Origin: Diphasiastrum complanatum
Taxonomy: Eukaryota; Streptophyta; Lycopodiopsida; Lycopodiales; Lycopodiaceae
Assembly: GCA_029204225.1 (NCBI GenBank)
Contig: CM055101.1
Span: 46,239,906 to 46,303,905, forward strand
Direction: 5' to 3'
DNA: 64,000 bases
Shown: piece after piece, positions 1-10,339 of the stretch
Position numbering within the stretch: the stretch's first letter is position 1
Layout of the letters: each line of letters begins with the position of its first letter
Position numbers and translations under genes: made by a program
Notes under the pieces: generated by a model
The model's input: the letters and a program-made list of their open reading frames with translations, nothing else
Database searches by the model: none
Told to the model about the DNA's origin: nothing

Positions 1-144
1 CTACTTAACGTGGCATCAAGCATGCCAAGAAAACTTTTGCTAATCCTACGCATTCTAGAGACATGACAAATACATTCGCAATATGCCATGTGACTGAAGA
101 CGGTTAGCAGTGACCGTTGGTGTCACGTGACATGGGCACCAACA
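1..144 (-). repeat. 3' LTR (partial) of Copia-1
   Basis: On the minus strand an LTR-like start TGTTGGTGCCC lies directly downstream of a purine-rich tract (GATGAGGAT) that follows the pol stop codon. This is where a polypurine tract and 3' LTR belong. The LTR continues past the left window edge. I could not match it by eye to the proposed 5' LTR at 4453-4800, so the pair may be mismatched or strongly diverged. Confidence 0.6.
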
Positions 145-153
145 ATCCTCATC

Positions 154-1166
154 TCAATGCTCTCCGTCTTCTCTAATGATGCTCTTCATTCCCATGGCAT
201 TTCTTAAGCATACAAATCTATCCTTCGATAGAGGCTTGGTCATTATGTCAGCAGTCATCATTTTGGTGGGACAGAACTCCAGCACCATCTTCTGGCTTTG
301 TACCAAATCTTTGACAAAGTGGTGCTGGATGTCAATGCGTTTCCTTCATTTATGCAAACCTCCATTCCTGCACATGAAGATGCTGCCCTGGTTGTCGTTG
401 AAGATCTTCATCCCTTTTTGTTGAGATGCCTATCTCGTGGCATAGACTCTTGATCCAAACATACTCCCTAGCGCCATGACATATCCCCATTAATTCCACT
501 TCCATTGAGGAGACTCGCCACAGATTTTTGCTTGCTGCTTGCCCAGCTTACAACTCCTCCGCCCATCATGAAGACAAACCCACAAGTAGATTTCTTGTCA
601 TTTGTGTCACCTGCCCAGTCAGAGTCGACAAACCCCTCAACGTTTTTAAAAGGAAATCTATATTCCAACCCAAGTTCAATGGTTCCCTTTAAGTACTTCA
701 GAACTCTTTTGGCTGCTTGCCAATGATCGATGCCTGGGTTTTCCAGATACCTGCTGAGTGATCCAATTGTCATGGCTATATCTGGCCTAGTGCATACCAT
801 GGCATACATCAGTGATCCCACTAGGCTTCTATATGGATATCGGTTCATTTTTGCTCTGTCAGACTCAGTCTGTGGTGACATCTCCTTGCTCGATCTTATT
901 CCCTGTTCTTGTGGAGTTCCAATAGGATTGCAATTTTCCATCCCAAATCTTTTGAGCATATTAATGATGTACCTTTCCTGCCTTAGGTGGATAGACTTTC
1001 TGATTCTATCTCTTTCAACTTGAATTCCTAGGCAATAATGCAACTGCCCCATATCCTTGATTTCAAACTCAGTCTTCAATTGTGCCTTATAGGACTCTAG
1101 CCTTGAAATGTTGTCGCCAATCAGAATTATATTGTCCACATAAAGTGCTATGACGGTGATTTCCAA
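154..1166 (-). pseudogene. Copia-1 pol: reverse transcriptase C-terminus and RNase H
   Basis: The minus-strand translation has the RT catalytic segment YVDNIIL (usually YVDDIL), then the copia connector with SLMYAMVCTRPDIA and the RNase H start DSDWAGD with KKSTCG. The frame breaks after SSKQKSVA. RNase H continues in other frames with DNQGSIF, RIDIQHHFVKDLV and TADIMTKPLSKDR, ending in a TGA at 154-156 next to the polypurine tract. The substitution in the YVDD box, the frameshift near 560 and internal stops mark it as inactive. These enzymes copy element RNA into DNA in a cytoplasmic particle. Confidence 0.88.
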
Positions 1167-1265
1167 ATGAGACCTTCTGACGAATATGCTCTGATCTGAG
1201 TTGCATTTTTTGAAATTTCGCTCACGAAGGTATATTTCAATTTGTTCATACCAGACCTTGGATGA

Positions 1266-2177
1266 TTACTTTAATCCATATAGGGCTTTGTTGAGTTTGC
1301 AGACCATGCCCGACCCTTCTTCAAATCCCTCTGGTTGTTTCATATACATGTCCTCACTTAGTGTCTCGTTCAGAAATGTAGTCTTGATGTCAAGCTGATA
1401 GATCTCCATGTCATTGGCCGCTGCCCATGCAAGAATTATCCTAATCGATCCGATTCTAGAAACTGGGGCAAAAGTTTCATCAAAGTTCACGCCTTCTGTC
1501 TGCGAGCATCCTTTGGCTACTATCAGTGCCTTATATCTCTCCACATTGCCCTCTGCATCATATTTTAACTTATAAATCCACCTGTAGCCAATGGCACTCC
1601 TACCTTCTAGTATGTGTACCAGACTCCACACATTGTTCTTCTTGATCGACTCCATTTCCTCTGTCATCGCATGGAGCCACTCGTTCCAATCTCCCCTCTC
1701 TCGAGCTTCCCGATAAGTTCCTGGCTCTTCATTTGGCTCTTGACTCATGAATATCATCTCATTGAATCTTTGGGGAGCTCTCTTTGCCCTGTTTGGTCTC
1801 GCCTCAACAATTGTCTCTGAGTTCTCCCTATTGAACTTGATCTTGAGCCTTGGTTGCCCCACTGTATTAGGTTCTTCGTTCTCTTCCGCATCAAAAAATT
1901 CCTCCCCTGCGGACACCTGACCATCAATGCTCTCATCATGGGTATGATCATCCGAAGATACATTGTCTTGGGATGTATTGGAGCTCGAAATGCTAATGAC
2001 CTTTGTAGGAAACATCACACCCCCCTTGAGTCCACGATCTGCATCAGAATTGGAGGTGGGTTTTACCTCCACTGTGGGATCTTCATCAAACACAACATCC
2101 CTGGCATTGATGAACTTTTTTGTAACGGGATCAAAGAGCTTATATCCCTTAGTCCCTTCCGAATATCCTACAAACAA
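1266..2177 (-). pseudogene. Copia-1 pol: integrase C-terminal region and RT N-terminus
   Basis: About 300 codons are open on the minus strand. The segment starts with the copia integrase tail motif FVGYSEGTKGYKLFDP, passes through an acidic, poorly conserved linker, then has the RT N-terminal half: YRWIYKLKYDAEG, ALIVAKGCSQ, FDETFAPVSR, QLDIKTTFLNE and ALYGLK. The first catalytic Asp of RT lies in QLDIKTTFL. The reading frame shifts before the next block at 1166. The bounds are an open stretch of a longer polyprotein, not a gene start and stop. Confidence 0.9.
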
Positions 2178-2231
2178 GCATTTGTTGGATTTAGGATCAA
2201 GTTTCTTTCGTTTTTCTTTGGGAATGTGTAC

Positions 2232-3300
2232 TTATGCAGTGCAGCCAAACACCCTAAAGTGATCTACTCTTGGCTTATGTCCGTACCACATCTCGTGAGG
2301 GGTTTTTCCTACCAGGGCCTTCGTTGGAGATCTGTTGATTATGTGACATGCAGTTGCCACAGCTTCTGCCCATACATACTTAGGTAGATCATTCTCCTGC
2401 AACATGCAATGCGTCATTTCCATCAGTGTTCTATTTTTTTTTTTCGCCAAGCCATTCTATTCAAGAGTGTATGGTACAGTGAATTCTCTCAAGATACCAT
2501 TCTTTAGACAGAATTCATCGAATTCTTTGTTCTTGAATTCTCCTCCATTGTCACTTCTGAGCTTCTTGACTTTCTTGTTGGTTTCACTCTCAGCTATGCT
2601 CTTGAATGCCTTGAAACTTTCAAGTGCCTGAGATTTTTGCTTCAAGGTCTAAATTCGAGTCCTCCTCGTGTGGTTGTCTGTGTATGTAACGAAGTACCTA
2701 GATCCACCGATAGATGGCACCTCCATTGGTCCACAAATGTCCGTGTGAATCAGCCCAAGTACTTCAGTGGATCTTGTTGGATGTATCTCTGGAAAACGTT
2801 CTCTATGCTGCTTTCCAAAAATGCACACATCACATTTGTCTATCCCCTCCTTGACATCGTAATCGAACCCCCTCAGCATCTCGTCATTTGCCAACGTCTG
2901 AAGACTCTTGCCAGCATCCTAGATGCCCCATCCGCCTATGCCAAAGACTATTGGTTTTGTTGGAGTCAACCGTCAGACACGCCATGGATCTTTGGTCAGC
3001 TCCTCCTTGTAGTTGATACAAACCTCCTATCCTGAATCCAATGTCAATTAGTCTGTCATCCGTCTGAATGCTGCACCCTTCTTTTTTGAACAACACATGA
3101 TATCCAGTATCTGTAAGTCTGGCTACCGACAATAGGTTCTTGGCCAAATTAGGAACATGTAGCATGTCACACATGTTCATACTCCTGTCTTTCCCAAGCC
3201 ATATGAGAACGGAGCCTCTCCCTACCGCATCAATCACGCCTTTGTCCCCCATCATGATCTCCTTACCGATGAGCATCTGATAGGTGATGAAGGCATCACG
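2232..3300 (-). pseudogene. Copia-1 pol: GAG-pre-integrase and integrase core
   Basis: Three overlapping minus-strand frames carry successive integrase parts. First is the pre-integrase zinc region (LWHRRMGHLG, then CDVCIFGKQHRERF). Next comes the core with the first catalytic Asp in HTDICGPM, the second in LRSDNGGEF, and then AEAVATACHIINRSP. Frameshifts occur near 2645, 2450 and 2890. The order and motifs are those of a copia DDE integrase, which inserts element cDNA into host DNA. It is inactive because the frame is broken. Confidence 0.9.
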
Positions 3301-3338
3301 ATTGTCATATAGGACGTAGCTACAGAATCAAGACACCA

Positions 3339-4338
3339 TTATGCATCTGTGTCAATGATCTGTCTCTTGGCTTTCAACTGTACATCGATGACCTCGTTAG
3401 AATCAGATGATGCATCATATGACTGTGTGTCTGATAGTTCCAGGGAGTTCCAATTCTCTTTAGCCATTATAGCGAATGCATCTGTGGTCTCCTGCACTTC
3501 ATCAACTAGGTTGGCTTGATCTGGACTCCTCCTCTGCATGTCAGCTTTCTTTTTATTGCATTCACGAGCAAAGTGCCCTGGCCGATCACAGTAGTAACAC
3601 TTCTTGTCAAATTTTCCCTGGCCATCACTTGAAGTCCTCCTCTTGCTGACTCGATTGCCCACCTTCTGTAATGGGTCTTTGATTCTTGATCCCCATCTTC
3701 TTGAAGCCACTCAAGAGTGCCATTTCATCCTATGCTGGATTGACCTTCCGCCTACTTTCTTCCTGAATGAGCCTCCGAGTGATAAACTCCATGTCCAGTT
3801 TATCCTCAAACCCATCAAGCATCATGACCAATGGATCATAGCTGGATGGGAGACTGGTGATCAGATTGTATATAAGCTATTGTTTGTCAACCACTACACT
3901 GGCCGCTATTAGCTAGCTTCCAATGTCCTTGATCTCCTCCACATGGTCCCTCATCGAATCACCCTCATTCATCTTGGCGTTCGTCAGCTGCCTCTGCAAC
4001 ATCAGAATACTTGAGAAACCTTTAGCTTGAAATCTGCCATGAAGCACATCCCATACCCCCTTTGTTGTCCCCTGATCTCTTACTAATGAGATCGCGGTCT
4101 TGCCTAAGCTCAGGCACAACATCATGTGTGCCTTCGACCCTTTCGTAGTTATCAATTCGGCCTGCTGTGCGTTCTTCACCCGGCCCTCTTGATCCAGTTC
4201 AGGAGTCTCCTCGCCTGATACGACGCCCCATAGGCCCTTGTCTTTCAGCAAGATTTTCATTTTTCAACTCCACGAGCTGTAATTGTCAGCCTCTAACCGA
4301 TCAATCATCTTGCTCTCCGTCGACGCTTCTAGTGCCAT
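3339..4338 (-). pseudogene. Copia-1 gag with CCHC zinc knuckle
   Basis: The minus-strand gag relic probably starts at an ATG near 4338. The N-terminal part has the UBN2-type gag signature (LKDKGLWGVVSGEE, then VWDVLHGRF and LTNAKMNEGDSM). The C-terminal part has a zinc knuckle, CYYCDRPGHFARECNKKK (CX2CX4HX4C), which packages RNA. A frameshifted gap separates the parts between about 3710 and 3913. A typical copia gag is 250-350 residues, which fits the span. Confidence 0.88.
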
Positions 4339-4442
4339 CTTCTCCGATTTGTAGGAGCTTCAAATGATTGTCACTTTATGCAGATTGACCAATCGAACGA
4401 GTTTACTCGTGTCAGCAAAAAGTAGAATCAGCAATTGATACT

Positions 4443-4452
4443 GCTCTGATAC
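4443..4452 (-). other. Primer-binding site of Copia-1 (degenerate)
   Basis: The minus strand reads GTATCAGAGC, which matches nine to ten bases of the usual TGGTATCAGAGC initiator-tRNA-Met binding site. It lies immediately downstream of a sequence ending ...GAACA, the expected LTR end. The first bases of the site differ from consensus. Confidence 0.6.
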
Positions 4453-4800
4453 TGTTCGATCCAAGATAGCATGCGATCCTAGGATTCTTCCTTTACATAC
4501 GTGGGCCCATAACCATTGTTAGAATGAAACACAATGAGGAAGATGATAGCATGAAAGACAGAATCTACAAGCACTCGATTAATCAATCATAAAGCAAAAT
4601 CACACTCACATACAAAAAGCAATCTCCTGATTACCAAAAGCGTGATCATAGCCTCACGAAGCATGTACATATATATGCATGCTCATTAGGGAAAATATGG
4701 GCTCAAAATGGGCCCTTTAAAAACTTTCACTTTAGAGAGAGATTACGTAGAGAGAGAATGCAAACCGGTAACTTTTGGTCGCCGGTTTTCGAGTTTCCGG
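4453..4800 (-). repeat. Probable 5' LTR of Copia-1
   Basis: This is the sequence between the primer-binding site and unrelated DNA to the right. On the minus strand it includes a TATA-like run (CATATATATGTACATG, near 4670-4690) suitable for an LTR promoter, and it ends in CA next to the primer-binding site. The distal end is estimated only. Confidence 0.4.
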
Positions 4801-5090
4801 CCTTGCTCAATGTTTAGCTAGTATGGTTAACTTCAGACAATAGTTAGTTTAGCATGAGATGTAATAACTTCTCTTCATGCTCATTCTCAAATTTGGGACT
4901 AGAGCTTTAAGACTGAATATCTTGGTGTGCTCAATGCAAAAACTGAAGCGAGAGAGGCAAAACTTTTGAAATCACTGTATGCTTATAGTGAAATATGAGG
5001 TGGGACGATTTTTCAATGCGACATAAACATTACAAAAGTAAGGAATGCTAGATCTATTCATATTGATTTATTGTAGATAGATTCATTTAC

Positions 5091-5965
5091 ATGATTGTAG
5101 CTTTAACAACGGCAATGTTCCATTTGCATGTTGCTCTTTCGATGGAATGCATTCCAATCATTAAGAAAAATGTGAAAGTTGTAGAGAATGTTGCAGCAAT
5201 AGTTAGAGAATTGAGAATGAATAATCATATGAATATAGATTTGTGGGTGGATGGATCAATTTATCCTAATGATCCAGCTACCAATTTGTGTCCATATTTT
5301 AAGTTTGTAACTCATCTTCTCAAATATGTATGTGAAGGAAATAGCGGATTACTTGGATATTGTCAAAGGTTGCGAGATATTGGAATGCATAGCATATCTT
5401 GTCTGAATCAACAATTACAGTTTGCTAATCAACAATTGCAACGTGCAAATCAACAATTGCTTCATTATGTGCAACACACTAGTGCTGAAAACAATGCACT
5501 CAAGAATGCTATGTCAGAGTTGAATGCTACTGTTGCTACTCTCCGAGGATCAAACCAAGAAATGTTAGAATCCATGGAAAAGTTGCGATCCGAGAGTTTA
5601 AAATCTGTTGTTGATCTAAAAGTTATCAATAAGGCAATGATGAAGAGGAAAAGAAAGAGAGTACCGATGAAGAATATTGATGACCTATCTACACATAGCG
5701 GCAATCAGAAAAAAAAGAATCCGAGCATTCAAGTATGTTGTCATCTAAACTGTTTATTTGATTTGTATATGTCATTTAAGTTTGATTTGCACTTGATAAC
5801 ATGGATTACTTATTTATTAAACATAATTTGAGTTTCATATGTTTGTTGCAGATCATGTTTGGTGGCAAAGAACTATTTAACAGATTGTTCATGCATTGGA
5901 TCATCTTTAAGTCATGTTTTACCAAGAAAGTCAGCAAAGGAAATGATAAAAAATGCTCGGTTTGA
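5091..5965 (+). CDS. Unrecognised two-exon coiled-coil protein
   Basis: A plus-strand gene model starts with ATG at 5091. Exon 1 runs 5091-5732 and ends at a GTATGT donor; exon 2 runs 5852-5965 after a TTTGTTGCAG acceptor; the predicted product is about 251 residues. The N-terminal half (residues 1-105) is globular, with Cys at NLCPYFKF and YVCEGN. Residues about 105-180 form a Gln/Asn/Leu-rich heptad coiled coil (NQQLQFANQQLQRANQQLL). A basic cluster, KRKRKR near residue 185, could be a nuclear localisation signal. I recognise no family. The intact frame and good splice sites argue for a gene or a recently decayed TE protein. It sits between retroelement relics and upstream of the methyltransferase/DUF7869 relics, so a mobile-element origin is possible. 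Confidence 0.5.
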
Positions 5966-6345
5966 AAAAATGAAAAATGAAGTTGTCGTCTGTTTCTTGA
6001 TGCACAGTTTAATAGAATATATATGAAATGTGTGGTGCGCAGATCAAATGCGCGTTTTTGGTGGTATCATTGTTCTTGCTTCCTCAGTACAATTGATGTC
6101 TTGTTCATGAATGATTGATGATTGGTAATCGTTAATGCCTTAATTTGGAATGCCATTTCTTAGCAATTCATAGAACATTGAATTGTTGTGGGACAAGTAG
6201 GACTACTCAGAAAGGTTATGGGCCCACATGCATGACAAGACGTTGTATGGAATCCTGCCCCATCGAAAAAGTTCTAACGAAAAGAACAGCGCGATAAGCT
6301 AAGGAGATGGAGGTGTAGAATACTAATGATCAGCGAGGCATCAAG

Positions 6346-6649
6346 AAGCTCAAAGGCGAGAGATATGGTCTCTGGAAGCGGAGAATCAAGATGGTGTTAG
6401 AAGAGAGAGGGCTATGGAGCATCGCGGAAGGAAGTGAGCTTCCTCCAGAGGCTGACCGTGAGGAAGTGGTGAATGCTAAAGCAACGAGGACATTCAGAGC
6501 TAAGGAGAGAAAGGCATTTGTCACGATCTTACCCTGGGAGAGATGCCAGCCACACAGGTACAAGATGCGAAGGATGCCAAACAGGTCTGGGATACCTTAG
6601 AGGGCATATATGTAGGATCATGTGTAAATTGGAGTTCAAAGATTTAGTT
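6346..6649 (+). pseudogene. Copia gag N-terminal relic
   Basis: The plus-strand translation begins KLKGERYGLWKRRIKMVL and GLWSIAEGSELPPEADRE, the standard start of copia gag (LxGxNYxxWxxxMxxxL, then LWxxVxG). It continues, after a frameshift, with VQDAKDAKQVWDTLEGIYVG. It is orphaned, with no zinc knuckle or pol in the same orientation. It abuts a copia RT relic on the opposite strand. Confidence 0.75.
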
Positions 6650-6679
6650 CAGCAAGAGAGACGTAATCTAAAATTTTGT

Positions 6680-7140
6680 TCAGCCACATTTATGAATGTC
6701 TTCTTGTATATATCCATTAAGGAATGTTGTCTGAACGTCCATCTGGTGAATGTCTAGATCTTTTGTAGCTACGATAACCAATAGTGTTTGAACAGATTGA
6801 TGCTTTACAACTGGACTATTTAGTGTAATCTATTACCTACAATTGTTCGTAGCCTTTCACAACTAGTTGAGTGTTTTATTTGAATATAGATCCATCTAGG
6901 TTAAGCTTCAACTTGAATATCCACTTAGTGTCAATAATCTTCTCATTCGCAGGAGGGTCGACAAGACTACAAGTCTTGTTCTTCAGTAAGGAATCATACT
7001 CAACATTCGTGGCCACATTCCAGTTGTTTGTGTCTGAGTTCAAAAGGCTTCTACACCTATGGTAGATTCATCCCGAATCATGAATGCTTGAGGGATGTAT
7101 CGATAAGACTCTTGTCTAATTCGAGCAGATCTTCGAACTA
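6680..7140 (-). pseudogene. Copia reverse transcriptase N-terminal relic
   Basis: The minus strand encodes ARIRQESYRYIPQAFMI (the usual linker before RT), NWNVATNVEYDSLLKNKT, SLVDPPANEKIIDTKWIFKLK and LNLDGSIFK, followed by stop-riddled VVKGYEQL. This is the start of a copia RT. It lies tail to tail with the gag relic ending at 6649, so an inversion or two separate insertions met here. Confidence 0.75.
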
Positions 7141-7279
7141 TCGTTGGTTGGTGACTAGGTAGCTCTCCTTCTGTGAGATTGGGATATCTTTTATAGGTGT
7201 AAAGGTATGGTTTCTTCTTTTGCTTTGTATGTTTTTGTCCAAAATCTACTTTGAAAATATTTTATAGCATTATTCTTTG

Positions 7280-7615
7280 TGCAGATTACGAGGGGAAATT
7301 GAAATATATTATCAAGTTGGGAAAATTAGAGTAACGTAAAAGGCTGGAAATTAGAGTGCACAACTATGACATCAATTGAACCAAGCATTGGTACAGATCA
7401 ATCAATACAACTCGAATGACTTTAGTTTTTAATCAAAAAATCATATTTCATGGACTGTTGCATTTGAAGTTCCTAAAGAGTTACATGAAATCTTGAAGTG
7501 GGTTTTTGAAAGGTGCAATATTGCTAAGATAGTGCATGCACAAAATCAAAGATATACAATGTTAGTAAATAAACAAGAATGATGTGGTATTGTACCACAA
7601 AGGCCTTGCCATGTC
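7280..7615 (+). pseudogene. Unrecognised exon-like coding remnant
   Basis: After an acceptor-like TTTGTGCAG at about 7285, the plus strand has stretches with protein-like composition. One is VKGWKLECTTMTSIEPSIG, and after a frameshift another starts SWTVAFEVPKELHEILKW. Both are interrupted by stops. No family is recognised. It could be an exon of the same old element or gene as the relics at 9.0-12.6 kb. Confidence is low because the call rests on composition only. Confidence 0.25.
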
Positions 7616-9035
7616 ATAATAGCATGAATCCTAAAATTTTAGAAAATTTTAGGATTTGTTTAAAGTGTTTTCTATATTGTTGTGATAAATTATTTTGTAG
7701 TTTCAAAATTTGGATAGTAGTTTGTCGTAAGTTTTTAGCAGACATTTGCATCTTAGATGAGATCTATAATATTTGTTATTTATTTTAAAAGTCAATTTAT
7801 TATAAGTTTTATACAAAGTTGTTTTTTAGATAAAGATGTTGATTCCATTATTATACTTGTTGGCTTTTTCAAACAATGGCCAAAAGTTTGAATAAACTAA
7901 ATCATAATTAAAAAGGATATGTTACTATGACTTTGTTATATTTTAAGCATTTTAGCCCATGAGTTGTTGAAAAGCCTAGATAAATTATCTTCTTTTAGGA
8001 GAAACGTTGATTCTTTCTTTCGCACTTTTTTTCGAATTTCCTCCATGTTTTTGTATAAAATCTTCAACAGATATTTCTTGTTCACTGAAATTGCTCAGTG
8101 GATTCATTATTGTGTTTTTCGCTTCGTTTAATAGTTGATGATATTCATTTGTTTTTATGTCATTTCTCAAGTAATAAATGATGATGTTGTTTGATAGTTG
8201 TGAGTCTCGATGGACTTAACATGATGACCAAAAAAAAGAGAAATCACTTGAAGACCCATTTTTTTTACATTTATTAAATTTTTTTTAAAAGTATCCAAAT
8301 TTAAAATGCTTCAAATAAATATATTGTAATGTTAAGAAAATGTTGTATTTTGCAAGAAAATAATTTAAGTTACAAAAATTTGGTCAATAGATTTTTATAA
8401 ATAGCTTAAAACTAGCTTATATTAAATAACAATACTATTTAAAATAAAATCATTAGATACACAACCACTAAAATACCTAAAAAATATTTTTTGCTTTACT
8501 AAAACAAAAGTTATAGTTTTTTTTTTTGAATTTTAAAAGTTTTCTAAATTACAATTCTGGTATCGAAAAAAATATTTTTTAAATTATGTTAAAAATTTGA
8601 ATCAATATTTTTTAAAATTTTAAATTTTTGAAAATCTTTACTTACACCCACGTAAGTTTATTAAATATTTAAACATTAAATAAATGCAAATGAAATTACT
8701 TTACAATAATCATGATTAAATTATTTGTGATAATATTTAAATCACCCTACAAAAAATCTAAATTTTTCTTTTTTCATTTCTTATAATTTCTAACAATATT
8801 TTTTTACAAAAAATATTATAAAAACACATCTAAAATTAAAATATTGTAAACTTGACAAATCGTTACAATTTCATTTTTGGTAATAATTATCAATGTAAAA
8901 ATTTTTAAAATATTTCAGATTTTAAATTTTAAATCGTTAAAAAACAAATTTGAAAATATTAAATCAATAAAAAAGAATTCAAAACACAATACATCAAAAA
9001 TATAAACACAATTATTTTTTAAAACAAAAGAGACT
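7616..9035. other. AT-rich stretch without a convincing gene
   Basis: The stretch is very AT-rich with many A and T homopolymers. A 61-codon minus-strand open frame at 7985-8170 (product ends SAKERINVSPKRR) has a protein-like composition and lies downstream of the methyltransferase relic on the same strand, so it may be one of its lost 3' exons. Nothing else is supported. Confidence 0.4.
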
Positions 9036-10265
9036 TTATAATTCCCAAAAATTATCGATGTCATTTACATCTTTTTCTTTTGCTTTTTCTTGAGTAGCCA
9101 CTGTACTATCAAGTGGCACATCTTCTACAATTTCCTCGACTACAGTTACTACATTGTAATCTTGAACCAAGACATCAGCAAATTCTCCTGTGTCGCCTAC
9201 TTTTTCGCTAGCAAGAGACTGAGATTCCTCGGACAAGGGAATTATTGTATCCTCGTTGTCCAAACTCTTTCCCACCTCAGATAATTCATCTGGCAAAATT
9301 GAAAGAGATTTCATTCTCATTTTTACAAAATCAACTAAATTAGTATCTAGATCTACTACAGCAACATGTCTACCTTTCTGAATAGCACATGCGCTCGTAG
9401 TGTCGCTATCGCTAAATAAATCTAAAACCCAATCAGCTGGGTGAGAAAAAATATCAATTAAATGATTAATTAATTGTTGTGGCTTTTGGTAGGGACAAGC
9501 CACGGAACCTGTCATTGGATTTTTTAATTTCTTTGTCACAGCTGAATACTTGAACAAGTTTCCAAAACTTGTCAATCCGGAAGTGTTATAATACAGCATC
9601 GAACGTTTGCCATCCAAAGAATAATAATTGATGGTTATGTATTCTATTTCATTGCAAAGTCGAGCTCCTCCCGAGTTCTTGACATTGGGCTTGTACTTGA
9701 CATGAAACATTACAAGTAAAATAAATCTAAAATTTTAATTTTAAAATAAAAAATTTAAAATAAAATTATGAATTAAAATACGGATTGATAATTTAGGATT
9801 AAGAACTTACCACACAGCATTCTCTAATCTCGCATTACAGAAAGTTAGTAGAGCTTTCTGTACTGATGTTGACTGCCAAGAATAATGAAAAATAACAACT
9901 CTCCAAATTGGAGAAGTTGTGACTTCAAGAAAGCCCTGCATAAAACTATGGATTTCAGTGAATTTGAAAGGAGTATCATCATTTAATGATTCCTTTATTT
10001 GACATCCATATGGTATATCGGCGATGCAGAGTGTATAGGCCTTTTTCTTAAAAATCTTAAAATTTCTCTACAATCGCCCTCCTCAATAGAGTAAAAGCAT
10101 GGTTGACCATCGACACTTTTGGGAAGGTAGGTCTCTAATGGATCCTCCTCCGCAATGGTCTCACCACGTGCCAATCTCTCCCTGACCCTTTTTTCTGCTT
10201 TTGCCTTCAGAATATGTCTCTTGAATTGCTCTGGAAGGACTTTAATTTTTTTTGTCTTCGGGAGA
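9036..10265 (-). pseudogene. Beta-class DNA amino-methyltransferase relic (N4-cytosine/N6-adenine type)
   Basis: A minus-strand spliced relic. Exon a is about 9811-10265: acceptor CTTTTCAG at its right end, donor GTAAGT at 9805-9810. Exon b is about 9036-9735. Exon a encodes EEGDCREIL, then a 1-bp frameshift near 10042-10056, then motif IV as IADIPYGC (consensus DPPYG). Exon b carries KPQQLINHLIDIF and motif I as VLDLFSDSDTTSACAIQKGRH (split here: VLDLFSDSDTT, then SACAIQKGRH), followed by VAVVDLD. Motif IV before motif I is the beta-class order of bacterial amino-methyltransferases, which transfer methyl groups from S-adenosylmethionine to DNA. DIPY for DPPY and DSD for GSG in the cofactor loop, plus the frameshift, suggest inactivity. 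An acidic tail of ~90 residues follows. Introns rule out simple bacterial contamination. Confidence 0.7.
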
Positions 10266-10339
10266 CTGAAAAGGAAAAAGCTATGCTTAGCATAGGAGGC
10301 AAAAAAATATAAAATAGAATAGGAGAACTGTTTCTCCAG

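Larger units (their letters stand above)
1..4800 (-). mobile_element. Degenerate Ty1/copia element (Copia-1), minus strand
   Basis: The region reads right to left as 5' LTR, primer-binding site, gag, protease/integrase, reverse transcriptase, RNase H and the start of a 3' LTR. This is the Ty1/copia order, with integrase before RT. The left end of the 3' LTR lies outside the window and the right boundary near 4800 is approximate. Pol is split by several frameshifts and stops, so the element cannot move by itself. Domain order and the tRNA-Met-type binding site support the family assignment strongly; the exact right end is inferred. Confidence 0.9.

Noticed and set aside
2404..3035. Plus-strand ORFs across Copia-1
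   Set aside because: They are antisense shadows of the integrase and gag frames.
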